64,000 nt of DNA from Amphimedon queenslandica (lineage: Eukaryota; Porifera; Demospongiae; Haplosclerida; Niphatidae): contig NW_003546290.1 of the NCBI RefSeq assembly GCF_000090795.2, forward strand, positions 219,350 through 283,349, written 5' to 3'. The notes under the pieces were generated by a model, which saw only the letters and a program-made list of their open reading frames with translations, was not told the DNA's origin and made no database searches. Position numbers and translations under genes: made by a program. Position 1 is the first letter of the stretch, and each line of letters opens with the position of its first letter. Positions 24,301 to 35,219 of the stretch are shown here, one piece after another.

Positions 24301-25402
24301 CGAAATTTTTAAAATCTGATTTTTCTTTTGATGCAATACAAATAAAACCTCCGTACACTGGACTCTTGTTCTAGAGGACTGCCAACCATACACTGTTAAA
24401 AGAATTTACACATTAATTAACCATGATAAGTGGCAGTGGGTGTGGCTTGTAGCTATATGACATCATGCTGTGTAGCAACTGTTACAAAAGCTGCCATGTG
24501 GAGTTGCAAAAAGCATTGTGGCAGGAAATTTTTTATTCAAATACTTTAACTAGCTCGAGGAATAGATATCTAGACAAATTCCTCAGCATAAAAGTAGAAG
24601 AATCTTTACACTCTGAATTAGAACTCAGGACAGACACTGGTCTTGCAGTCCTTTAAAAAGAACAGGAAGGCATGCAAGCCTGGGTGTATGCCCTTTTTAG
24701 CTGAGTTAGCAATGTTCTGATGCAAGGAGTACTAGTATACCATCCAGCTAGTTGATAAAGCATTAATTATTGCAGGGAATTTTAATAATGCACTAATAAA
24801 CTCCTCATAAAAACACCTTCAAATAAAGGACAAAACTGCTTGTCCCAAAGTGTCTGTTGTTTAGAGGTTCTACTGTGTACCATATAGCTGGAACTATTGT
24901 TTGGGAATTAATGTTTTCAGATTTGTGTTGTGGTAAGCAATTGCCAATAATAAGTCTACAATAAATTTAACAACTGCAAACATTTGTCAAATGTAACACT
25001 TGCCAATATTTCTGACTAGTTTCTGTTCATATTTGAAGTCACTGGAATGACTACATTTTGTTAGCTGAAAACTTTCGATGCTAATAACTTCTGCTGTTTT
25101 TGTGGTTTTGTCAGAATCACAAAATTAAAATCTGCAAAAAATCTAGATAATTAATACAGTACAAGATGTCAGAATGCTTTTGATTCTTGAAAGTAAAATT
25201 TATGAAAATGATTATTGGGTGGTTTCGTGAAAGTTTAATCCCTCAAAAGTTCCCAGCTATATGGTATATGTGTCTAGAAATTTTTAAGCTATTTTTAAAT
25301 TTGTTATAACGTGATGCTCGTAATTTTTAGGGAAGACGGTTGAGATTAATCAGAAAAAAAGCTCTTCAGCAACTTGCTAATGATGTAATGACCGAAAAAT
25401 AA
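21301..25402 (+). CDS. UTP23: UTP23, PIN-like small-subunit processome protein, 7 exons
   Basis: Exons: 21301-21388, 21448-21537, 23089-23229, 23272-23346, 23392-23471, 23847-24035 and 25331-25402. All junctions are GT/AG in phase, giving 244 residues (human 249). It begins MKVKRCKHAKKVVSFYKNNF, like human MKITRQKHAKKHLGFFRNNF. The Fcf1-type PIN core shows VDGTFCQAAL with the first acidic residue, a Cys/His metal site (KCFKTHNCSH...ADC), and HYCVATQDCDL. The tail is basic, with GPNPLSVKKK as in human GPNPLSCLKK. UTP23 acts in the nucleolus in early 18S rRNA maturation and snR30/U17 release. Intron 2 (1.55 kb) contains a Mutator-like MITE, and the last intron (~1.3 kb) is also long and AT-rich. 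Confidence 0.94.
22016..22578. mobile_element. Mutator-like (MULE) MITE with perfect 9-bp target duplication
   Basis: The terminal inverted repeats are roughly 70 bases and start TAGTCTCA. Shared blocks include CCCCTTCGCTACCTG and GAAGGGTCTGGGGACACTGC. The 9-mer TATTGTCGT lies directly outside both ends (22007-22015 and 22579-22587). Nine-base duplications are characteristic of MULEs. It is 563 bases long, non-coding, and sits in UTP23 intron 2. It is less AT-rich than its host intron. Confidence 0.88.
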
Positions 25403-25888
25403 CATTATTATTATTATTATTATTAAATCAAATTTTTGGTACTGTATTTATTAGAGAAATTATGAGAAATTCTGTTGAGCCAACTACATTTGGCAACATT
25501 CATGTTACCTTTCTTGCTGAGAAGACATAATCAGGGCTTAAGTAGTAAAGAATGACTTTAAGCTTCGCAGTATAATAATCCAAGTTATAAGTACCCTTTT
25601 GCAAAACATGCTTAGTCTCTGCCATTCTACCAGGAGTTAATTGAATATTGCAATAGCCAACTGGTCAATTTCACTTTTGTTATGCAGATATTGAAAATTA
25701 TTTTATGTTTGATAGATCTTGCATGAGCACACTCAGTGCATCATTGACATAAAGGAAGTTGTAATAGAATTAGCCTATTGCTATCATGTGATGACCATAT
25801 TTGTAGCTAGCTTAGTCTATATTTAAATAGCACAACCCTTGTTTGAAGTTTGAACTTTAGCTTCATTGATATATTTACTTAACAGAAG

Positions 25889-26743
25889 ATGATAAAGTAC
25901 ATAGTAGCATCTGTATTTGTTTTTTCTCTAATTCTTGGTGCAAAAGGGATCAACTACAAGAAATTATATTGCAATGACAGGGACTTCATTCCTAACCAGT
26001 ATTATCCTCACCTTGACTGTAAGTCTAATGCTTTCACTCTGTCAGTCACTCGTGTGCACAAAATTAAATTCGTGAATGAATATGGACCTGATTGTTCTCT
26101 AGTTCATGAAGTTTTAAATGATCCTTCTCGTTTTAACAACATCAGAAAGATAAAAGCTGCTCTTGAAACATTTGAATGGACTGAATGTAACAAAGAAATG
26201 GATGAGAATGATGAACACATGCTAGAGCTTAATGAAGATGACGTTGAGAATGAAGATAGTGATGCACAGAATATAAAGTGTAATGGTGATATTAAAAACC
26301 CATGTCCAGATATTTGCAAATCAGAATGGGAATCTGATAAAAAGAAGCGTCCAAAAAGAAAAAGTCAACTGGAAGGGGCAAACTACAAGGAGCTATACTG
26401 CAACAACCAAGATTTTGTTCCAAATGAGTGCTTTCCTCGTCTTGATTGTAAACCAAATGATTTCACACTCTCAGTCACTTGTGCACACAAAATTAAATTT
26501 GTGAAAGAAAACAAGCCAGATTGTCTTCTAGTACATGAAGTTCTAAATGACCCATCACGTTTTAATAACATTAATAAAATAAAAGTTGCTCTTAAAGCAT
26601 TTAAATTTTATGAGTGCCACAATGAAATAGGTGACAGTGAGAAATGCAAGCAAGAACATGCAGAAGAAACTGATAATAAGAAAAGTTCAAAGTGTACCCA
26701 TATGAAGAATCGAAAGAAAAAGCAGTGCGAAGACAAGAAATAA
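25889..26743 (+). CDS. Secreted protein with two copies of an unrecognised ~78-residue Cys domain
   Basis: This is a single exon of 284 residues. An N-terminal signal peptide (MIKYIVASVFVFSLILGAKG) is followed by domain copy 1 (residues ~21-102), an acidic linker (MDENDEHMLELNEDDVENED), a basic KKKRPKRK patch, domain copy 2 (~165-246) and a basic Lys-rich tail. Each copy begins NYK(K/E)LYCN and contains L(D)C, PDC, H-E-VLNDPSRFNN-KIK and a last EC. Copy 1 has Arg where copy 2 has the VTC cysteine. I do not recognise the domain or function; extracellular location is inferred. An AT-rich TATATTTAAATAG at about 25818 may be the TATA region. The next gene carries the same domain. Confidence 0.85.
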   Translation: MIKYIVASVFVFSLILGAKGINYKKLYCNDRDFIPNQYYPHLDCKSNAFTLSVTRVHKIKFVNEYGPDCSLVHEVLNDPSRFNNIRKIKAALETFEWTECNKEMDENDEHMLELNEDDVENEDSDAQNIKCNGDIKNPCPDICKSEWESDKKKRPKRKSQLEGANYKELYCNNQDFVPNECFPRLDCKPNDFTLSVTCAHKIKFVKENKPDCLLVHEVLNDPSRFNNINKIKVALKAFKFYECHNEIGDSEKCKQEHAEETDNKKSSKCTHMKNRKKKQCEDKK

Positions 26744-28620
26744 ACTTAATTTATCTCGTTGTCTTAATATTTTATTATCATTTTTTAATTACTTTATTAG
26801 TGCAATAGTTAGGATTTTTTAATGAAAAATTGCTATGCCATGGAAATGGTTGCACACTTGAATTTATAGTGTTAAAGACATTACTATTATTATACACTCC
26901 TTAAGTTTGCAATGGTTTTGTAGTTATGCAATATTTAGATTATATAGTGAAAATTAGAATGATAGCATGACATAGCAAAAGTAGAACTGTGAGAACAGAC
27001 ACCTGTTACAACAGTATTAATTTGTGACACTGCTTCAAGTGTGCCTGTGAACTGTATCTACAGCATGCAAGTACTGTAGTATGATGGAATCAGATCTAAA
27101 GATTAAAAGGGGACACATTTGATGTACAAAACAATATTTTTTTAAAATGTAATTCCTAAATACCTTTAACATTTTTTCTGTGGTGCTAATTTTAGGCTAG
27201 TAGAAATTAAAGCATAGTATTATGCCAGCAGAATTATAAAATATGGTGGAATATGTGTTATTTTTTTCTGGTTAAGATGTACTTAACAAAATTTGTCTTA
27301 TGGTATTGAATTGCAGAAGCAAATTGGATTATTGCAAAAAAGAAGTGCTTATCATTACATTTAGATGATTAAAATAATGGCATATTTTTTAAAGGATTAA
27401 TAAGCATTTCAAATGTATCATTGGTATCATTAAATAAAAACAATAGTATGGCATGATGAAGCAAAGGACATTAATAATATTATAATAGCAACCCTGATCC
27501 ATCTTTGATATCTTTTGTATCAATGATATAGCCAGCATGACCCATAAACCCTGAATACAAAAGAAATAAAGTGAGCTATGAAATTAAGAACAAGCAAAGT
27601 GAGAAGGGGGAATTGAAGAGGAAAGAAAGTGAGATGGCGGAATAAAGAAGGAAAGAAAGTGATATTAGTTGCTCAAAGTCACTTCCTTTCCTCCTTTATT
27701 TCCCCATCCACTCTCTTTCCTCCTCAATTCCCCCTTCTCACTTTTCAATCCCGATGATTAGGAAAGGAAAGAAAGTGAGATGGGGGAATTAAGGGGGAAA
27801 GAAAGTGATATGTAGGAAAAATAGAGGAAAGAAAGTAAGATTTGGTCCCAATCTCACTATTTCCCCACACTATTTCGTGCTATTAGATCTATGTGAATTA
27901 GTGTATGCCAGCACCATTGCATATCAGTTCAGTAATAATTTTATGTACAGATATTTTGACTAATATTAAAGTTGCTGTTTCAAAGAGGTCAAATGGAATG
28001 AGATATATATTAAACCACAAGCATTATTTTTCATAAATCAATACCAGGTATTGCACTGCAAATTATTGATTGTTGAAGCTACACTTGCTACAAATTTTCA
28101 TAATCATAATAGGTGGGGCATTATTTCCGTTATACTGCCAATTAAACAATTTACTTTATGCATTACTGTACTGTTGTTAATATATGGATAGGTGCTTCAT
28201 GAAAATACCATACTTTATGAAGTTCAATGTGATTTTGGGGGAAATTAAAGTGTAACTTGCTTAGCCAATTGTAGAAGTTTATATAAAACAAACAAAATTA
28301 ATTATGAAGTATGAAATCCAAACAAAAATAATTCTTAACAAGAAATATTACAATTTCCATTACTACCAGTTAAATAGCAGAAAAATAAACTAATAGTGTT
28401 TTAAGTACTTTAGATCTTAATTGTTACCATTTTATTTAATTATAAAATAGTTGGCATATATTATTTGGTGTTGTTATTATTATTATTATTTTTTAGTTTT
28501 CATCATTATTAGTTAGTGTCTGCATTTTACATGTCAACTTGTTAAGTATTTTTACTAACAAATTTTGAATCAGAGGAAGTTGTAATTAATCAATTATACA
28601 AATGCTCAAATTTCTGCTAC
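26744..28620. other. Intergenic between the two secreted-protein genes
   Basis: This is about 1.9 kb, AT-rich apart from the purine/pyrimidine fold-back near 27590-27850. No exon is supported. The spacing and same orientation fit a tandem gene duplication. Confidence 0.55.
27590..27850. repeat. Polypurine/polypyrimidine fold-back with GGAAAGAAAGTGA units
   Basis: Units of the type GGAAAGAAAGTGAGATGGGG recur on the + strand near 27620, 27650, 27765 and 27795. The inverse (CACTTCCTTTCCTCC, CACTCTCTTTCCTCC) lies between them at about 27680-27740, so the segment can form hairpins and has strong strand asymmetry in each arm. It could be a worn MITE or a simple-sequence expansion. Confidence 0.6.
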
Positions 28621-28630
28621 TATATAAAGG
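28621..28630 (+). promoter_or_regulatory. TATA box of the acidic-repeat gene
   Basis: TATATAAAGG lies about 50 bases before the preferred ATG at 28674. A start site ~30 bases downstream would give a ~20-25 base leader, supporting the second ATG over the upstream in-frame ATG at 28602, which would precede the TATA box. Confidence 0.6.
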
Positions 28631-28673
28631 AGAGGTTTTGGTTAAGTTTCTCTTAGTCACAGTATTAGAAAAC

Positions 28674-30671
28674 ATGAAGTTTCTAGTAGCACTTCTGCTC
28701 GGTCTATTCTTGATTTTCAATTCCAAGGCAAACTACGAGGAGTTATACAGTGATGATGAGAATGAAAATCCTGATTGTCTAAGTGGCAGTTATAAAACAG
28801 ATTTAGATGACGAAGAAACTGATGATATTCATAGTCTAAAAGGTAGCAATCAGCAAGAATTTTATAAATGGAATCAAGATGAAAGCAATGATGAAAACAA
28901 TGAGCAACAGTTAAATGACAATGATCAAGACGAAGACAAGAGTATATATACTCTTGACGAAGATGATGATGACAATCTAGGCCATGACAATGAACAAGAA
29001 TTGGATGACATTGATCAAGATGAAAGTGATGACGATGATCAAGGCAATGACAATGAACAAGAATCAGATGACATTGGTCATGATGAAAGAGATGATGATG
29101 ATCTAGGCAATGACAATGAGCAAGATACAGATGACATTGATCAAGACGACGAAAGTGATGACAACAATCTAGGCAATGACAATGTGCAAGATTCAGATGA
29201 CATCAATCAAGACAAAAGTGATGATGACAATCTAGGCCATGACAATGAGCAAGAATCAGATGACATTGATCATGATGAAAGAGATGATGATGATCTAGGC
29301 AATGACAATGAGCAAGAATCAGATGACATTGATCATGACGAAAGAGATGATGATGATCTAGGCAATGACAATGAGCAAGATTCAGATGAAATTAATCAAG
29401 ATAAAAGTGATGATGACAATCTAGGCCATGACAATGAGCAAGAATCAGATGAAATTGATCAAGATAAAAGTGAGGACAATGATCTAGGCAATGACAATGA
29501 ACAGGAATCAGATGACATTGATCAAGACGAAAGTGATGATGATGATCTAGGCAATGATGATGTTCAAGAATCAGATGACATTGTTCATGATGAAAGAGAT
29601 GATGATGATCTAGGCAATGACAATGAACAAGAATCAGATGACATTGATCAAGACGAAAGTGATGATGACAATCTAGGCAATGACAATGAGCAAGATTCAG
29701 ATGATATTGAGCAAGATGAAAGAGATGATGATGATTTAGGCAATGACAATGACCAAGAATTAGGTGACATTGATCAAGATGAAAGTGATGACGACAATCT
29801 AGGCAATGACAATGAGCAAGATTCAGATGATATTGAGCAAAACAAAAAAGATGATGATGATTTAGGCAATGACAATGAACAAGAATCAGGTGACATTGAT
29901 CAAGACGAAAGTGATGACGAAAATCTAGGCAATAAAAATAAGCAAGAATCAGATGACATTGATCATGACGAAAAAGATGATGATGATTTAGGCAATGACA
30001 ATGAGCAAGAAGAATCAGATGACATTGATCAAGACGAAAGTGATGATGACAATCTAGGCAATGACAATGAGCAAGAATTAGGTGAAAGCAATCAAGGCGA
30101 AAGTGATGAAAATGAAGAGATAGATAGTGATAGTGTCCCGGACAAAAAACATAACGATGATAATTCGAGAGGCGGCAAGATGGGCAATGCTGGTCAAAAA
30201 ATTGATAATGATATAGGTTGCAACCGGCAAATGTTATTAGACAATATGGAAGATGAAAGGGATGGTGAAAGAGACATTGAACAGGAATGTGGTGATAGTA
30301 TTAAATTTTACCCAAGGAGTAACAAAAAAAGACCAACAAATTATAAGGAGCTATACTGCAAAGACAAAGATTTCATTCCAAATGAGAAATATCCCCATCT
30401 TGAATGTAGAGAAGATGCTATTGCACTTGCACTCAGTTGTGAAAAAAAAATTTCTTTTATCACAGAGAATGGACCAGATTGCCCATTACTTCATCATGTC
30501 ACTGCCGACCCCTCACAATTTAAAAATAAAATTAAAATAAAGGATGCTTTGGAAAGATTCAAAATTCTTGCTTGTCATCAAGAAACAAACAATAGTGATA
30601 TAGATCAATACATACAAGAATCAAAAGAAAGTGGGAGAAGTAAAGAAAATAAAAGTACAAAGAAAAAGTAA
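28674..30671 (+). CDS. Secreted, highly acidic repeat protein with C-terminal Cys domain
   Basis: This is a single exon of 665 residues from ATG 28674. The signal peptide is MKFLVALLLGLFLIFNSKA. Mature residues start NYEELYSDDE, echoing the first residues of the shared Cys domain. Residues ~85-475 are a tandem array of about twenty 21-residue units (for example LGNDNEQESDD plus IDQDESDDDD), almost entirely Asp, Glu, Asn, Gln, Ser and Gly. A non-repetitive acidic spacer follows, then one NYKELYCKDKDF...PDC...ACHQE domain at about 555-640 and a Lys-rich tail. The N-terminal frame upstream of 28674 spans the TATA box, so it is rejected. The charge suggests calcium or mineral-surface binding, an inference only; no known family is recognised. 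Confidence 0.85.
   Translation: MKFLVALLLGLFLIFNSKANYEELYSDDENENPDCLSGSYKTDLDDEETDDIHSLKGSNQQEFYKWNQDESNDENNEQQLNDNDQDEDKSIYTLDEDDDDNLGHDNEQELDDIDQDESDDDDQGNDNEQESDDIGHDERDDDDLGNDNEQDTDDIDQDDESDDNNLGNDNVQDSDDINQDKSDDDNLGHDNEQESDDIDHDERDDDDLGNDNEQESDDIDHDERDDDDLGNDNEQDSDEINQDKSDDDNLGHDNEQESDEIDQDKSEDNDLGNDNEQESDDIDQDESDDDDLGNDDVQESDDIVHDERDDDDLGNDNEQESDDIDQDESDDDNLGNDNEQDSDDIEQDERDDDDLGNDNDQELGDIDQDESDDDNLGNDNEQDSDDIEQNKKDDDDLGNDNEQESGDIDQDESDDENLGNKNKQESDDIDHDEKDDDDLGNDNEQEESDDIDQDESDDDNLGNDNEQELGESNQGESDENEEIDSDSVPDKKHNDDNSRGGKMGNAGQKIDNDIGCNRQMLLDNMEDERDGERDIEQECGDSIKFYPRSNKKRPTNYKELYCKDKDFIPNEKYPHLECREDAIALALSCEKKISFITENGPDCPLLHHVTADPSQFKNKIKIKDALERFKILACHQETNNSDIDQYIQESKESGRSKENKSTKKK
28960..30090 (+). 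repeat. Coding minisatellite, ~63-base units
   Basis: About 18-20 units of ~63 bases keep the reading frame; alternate units differ systematically (GATCATGACGAAAGAGATG versus GATCAAGACGAAAGTGATG), giving a higher-order period near 126 bases. Near-identical neighbouring units point to recent unequal exchange or slippage, so length is probably polymorphic. Confidence 0.85.
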
Positions 30672-31783
30672 CCAGGCAGAAAGATATAGTGTGCTTTGAA
30701 TATGCATTTACAATTTAGCTTGGTTTATATTGATGACTTTCTATTCTATGCATACACATTACTTGCAGTAGTAAAAGCTATTAATAATTTGTTAATTTTT
30801 AAAGATGAGATTAACACTTTAAACTGTAAACAGCCACACTACAATGGCCATTCTGTAGCAATTGCAACTGAATTTCTCTCTAACTCTAATTTTAAATTTC
30901 ATCATTTTCTTCCCTAATTATAAATATATATAGCTACTAGCATTCATCACATGATTAACTTCCTTATCACTTCCCTTATTACAAACAAGTATATATGATT
31001 TCTCTGTAGTGAAGATAAAGATAAAATTTCAGTCGTAGTATTAGGTATATCCCTACATCTACAAATATGTTCCAATAAACATAATGTGATAGCTATAGAT
31101 GACATTGATCTTTGTGGTGTAACATAATCTCACTGCTTACACCATAGCTGGTAGGTTTGGTCTGGGTAGTGAGACTATAGTGTAGATGAAACCATTTATA
31201 GTATAAACACATGTCCCCATGATATGTAGTAATATAATTAAGGTCATTCAGGTTTACCGTTACCAAAATCCATAAAATACACAATTTTACTAAATGTCCT
31301 ATGTATGAAAACAACTAGGTAAATTATTCCTGCAAAGTAAAGATTGTAATTTCTTATAGCTCTAATGCTAACAACAATATTTTCTTAAGACTACTATGAC
31401 TTTTGGCATCATTTACATAGCTTGCTTGAGAAAATATGATATGCAAAGTTAAGTAAAAAGACCACAGTCATGAAATTATTTATAAAATTAATGTAAAAAC
31501 AGAACTGCAGTAAGAAACATGCAATGCAATGAAAAAACAATTTATCTTGATCTGTATGCTTTGTTGAACCTGCTTATACTTCTAAGGCTGTAATCTAATA
31601 ATTTACAAGGTTAAATTTATATATTTGGAATGAAGCTTACAAAAAGAGACAACACTGATTTTATTTAGACTTTACTACACACAAGAAATCTGATTACATG
31701 CATGTAAGGCAGGAATCAAAATACTGGAGTATAATTACTAGCAATACATTGTACTTGCCTCCAGTTATCTATCAGCACTGGAT
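30672..31783. other. Intergenic
   Basis: AT-rich spacer of 1.1 kb with no supported exon, RNA gene or terminal inverted repeats that I can see. The right end must contain the promoter of the beta-helix/TM gene. Confidence 0.5.
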
Positions 31784-34700
31784 ATGCCTACAGCTCTAGT
31801 AAGTTACTAGTACATTTTTATAATGTTCAAAATTCTGTTATTAGATATTTACATTGGCTTGTATTCTTTATTTGGTGCCTCTTGCTGCTCAATCAGAAGT
31901 TTATTATGTCAGTTCAGTTAGTAGTCAATGCAATTCTTATACAAGCTACAACAGCAAGTGTCATTCCATTTCGTACTATGCCAATAAAGATGTCTGGTCT
32001 CCTAATGTCACCTTGATCTTTCTACCTGGTGAACATGATCTCACAACTAGTTTCTCCACAAAAGGATTGGAAGATATATGGCTACTTGGACAGAATCAAT
32101 TTCTGGTGACTCCATCAAAAACACATTCATTCTTAAGGCCAGTGATTAGATGTCACAAGATGAGTGAGTTTGCTATCAGTGGCATCACTTCATTAACCAT
32201 AGGATGGTTAACCATCAAATGCTCAGTTTTGAAAGTCATAAATCTCAGGGAACTACATTTATCAGAAATTACTGGAAAATCGTTGAATGTAAGTAATATT
32301 CAGTCAGTAATGATACACAACTCTCGGTTTACTCACAAAAAACAAAGTAACACATTCAGTGGTGTTGCATCATTATCAATACATTCGACACATATATCAG
32401 GAATGAGTAATGGATTATATATTGATAGTGGTGACTTATTTTGTTACGTGTTACTTACTGACCTTATAATAGCCAACAGTAGCATGAATGGCATTACTAT
32501 AAAGTGTCATCATAATGGTTTCATCTCACTAAATCAGGTAACAGTCAAAAACAGTGGTAGCTATGGATTATACTTACAGTGCAAACATTCTATGGGTACT
32601 AACTGTTCGATGTCATTAAGTGATATATTACTGGCAGGCTGTACTCTAGGATCTAATATATTATGCTATCAAGAGAAATGCACAGGTCATATTAATAATA
32701 TAACAGTTTTTAATACAGCCAAGTCTGTTGGTCTTCTCATAGGGTGTCAGCAACAGTGTAAAATTGATATAAATGCTATGAACATTTTTAATAATAGTGC
32801 AGGTGGATTTCACCTTTTAAGTGCATTTCAAAGCTCATTCTTCATTAGAAATAGCATAATATCACAAAATGGTGGAGTTGGAATAATTGCAAATTGCTAT
32901 AGTGTTGTGTTTATTGACTTTTCTAATGTTACAATATCAAGAAATAATGACACTGGACTATATCTCGGCACTTTTTGCATAGTGGGTTTCTTTTTTAATA
33001 GTAGCATAATATCAAACAACCACTCACCTACTAGTGGTGGAGGCATGTGGATATCAAATAATTGCTGTGTAAGTGGTAATGCTACTTTAAGTCTTATCAA
33101 TAATACAGCACAAGAAATGGGAGGAGCCATCTATTCTCCAGAACATATAAATGTTAAGTCTCTGTGCACATTCTTTAGAATTTCTGTTATGTTTAAAAGC
33201 AACCGTGCAGCCCTTTCAGGCAATAACATATACAATGGGGCGTACTGGCAGTGCACATACATGTACAATTCAACAAATGGTCAATATATTTACTTGAGTG
33301 ATAAAAACTTATTTACAATAGCTGTTGACTGCTCAAATAATCCATCGCTTTCCCTTTTTCCAAAGCCTCATTCATTATACATTACATCTATTCCCCTTGG
33401 AGTGTGCCTTTGTAAAAACAATGTCACTGATTGCAACACAAGATCTATTGATATAGTTATTTTTCCTGGCCAATCAATAACTGTCTCACTTGCAACTGTT
33501 GGAGTCTGTGGAGGATTTAGCCCCACAGTACTGAGGACTAACAATTTAGGCAGTGTAGGAATTTCTTTGGAAACTATTAATCAAGAAACCGAAAATAAAT
33601 GCAAGGATTTTAAATATCTTTTAAGTCAATTGTATCCTCACCAAAAAGAGGGAGAAATAATTCTAGCAACACATATCAAAAGATATAAAGATTCATCATT
33701 TTCAATGAATGTAAATTTTTTGCCATGTCCGTTTGGTTTAAAACTTGTATCTGGTACTTGTCAATGTAATGCTGATATTAAAAATGACAATACACAGTGT
33801 AATATTGATTGGCTGCCTCATCCTATTAGAAGACATGGTAATAGTTGGTTGTACTATAGTCAACAGAGTAACTGCACAGTGGCTCATCATAACTGTCCAT
33901 TTGATTATTGTGTCAGGTCTACAGTATATTTAAGTCTTAACGAGTCTGATCTTCAATGTTCAAGTGGTCGATCTGGTATTCTTTGTGGGAAATGCAATCC
34001 AGGACTTAGTCTTGTATTAGGTTCAAACAAGTGCCAAAGTTGTAGCAACAAGTACATATCAATTGTAATTGCTTTCATTGTAGCTGGTATATGCCTACTG
34101 TTGTTTCTATTGGTCTGTAACTTGACAGTGTCTGTGGGTAGCATCAATGGATTACTCTTTTTTGCTAACATTGTTAAGTTAAATGAAGTTGTTCTATTTC
34201 CTGATGGCGTCAGGATACCTGTACTGAGCCAATTCATAGCATGGCTTAATCTTGACCTTGGTGTTCAAATTTGCTTCTTCAGTGGGCTAGATGGCTACTG
34301 GAAAACATGGCTACAATTTGGGTTTTCTCTAATACTTATTGCAACAATACTGCTATGCTGCCGATTCTCATCAAAACTCTCTCGTTTATTTGGAACAAAA
34401 ATAGTGTCTGTCCTTTCAACATTAATCTTAATGGCCCATTCAAAGCTCTTACTAGTAATAAGAAATGGGCTCATGTTAACTATTATAAAATGTGGAAAAG
34501 AAATATGGTACAGATGGAGCATTGATGGTAACATTGCTTACTTAAGTAGTACACATATACTGCTGTTTGTTTTCTCACTATTTATGTTGCTTGTGGGGCT
34601 AGTGTATACCCTGTCTATATTTTTCAGTCAATGGCTGATGATGTTTTGCGGTAAATATTTTCGAAGTTCAATGGATCCTTTTTATAGGTTCAAACCCTTC

Positions 34701-35219
34701 ATTGATCCTTACACTGGACCATATAAAAATAGGTTTCGTTATTGGACAGGACTTCTTTTGATTGTTCGCCTTTTACTGACTACTATATTTTCATATACTA
34801 CGGGTACCATACCTCAAGTCAATAACTATATCATTGGAATTACAGCCTTCATTACATTATTTCTCTCAAGAGGAGTGTACTTAGACAAAAGATTAAATCT
34901 ATTAGAGTATTTCTATCTTCTCAATTTGGCATCTCTGAGTCTTATCAATGCTCTATTGCATCACATGGCCATAGGTCATCATGTAATTATTAAAGTCAAT
35001 GCTGTTTCAATAAGTTTAGCATTGATTGTATTTATTGGTACAATTCTAATGCATATCTATGTTCTATTGAAGAGAAAATACTCGTGCTGTAATACTGTTC
35101 AAAATTCTGAAGAAGAGAAAACACTTTTAAAGGAAAATGAAGATCACTGTCATGAAGAAGAAATGTTTTCTCCTGCACTCATAATTAATCGTAGAGAGCC
35201 ATTAATATTTGATTATTAA
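31784..35219 (+). CDS. Right-handed beta-helix, Cys-rich, multi-TM surface protein
   Basis: The long frame (31845-35219) has an in-frame stop just upstream. A 15-base first exon at 31784-31798 (MPTAL), a 46-base GT/AG intron and phase-0 joining give a clean signal peptide MPTALIFTLACILYLVPLAA and 1129 residues. Residues ~30-430 contain many short beta-rungs with NNT/NNS-type turns and glycosylation sites, typical of a parallel beta-helix (for example GGGMWISNNC, GGAIYS). Residues ~430-720 are Cys-rich, ending in CSSGRSGILCGKCNPGLSLV, an EGF-like or TNFR-like spacing. Then come about eight membrane segments with KPFIDPYTGPYKNRFRYWTG and an acidic cytoplasmic tail. The gene at the window's left edge is a paralogue. 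The function is unknown; a cell-surface receptor or adhesion role is inferred. Confidence 0.85.

Noticed and set aside
24235-25270. Possible MITE pair of ends (ACCGTATTAAATTG near 24247 and AGCTATATGGTA near 25255)
   Set aside because: The two ends do not form a convincing inverted repeat with each other; they may be separate worn fragments, so no element was called.
28602-28673. Upstream in-frame ATG of the acidic-repeat gene
   Set aside because: It would place the start before the TATATAAAGG box and bury the signal peptide 24 residues inside the protein; ATG 28674 gives a normal signal peptide.
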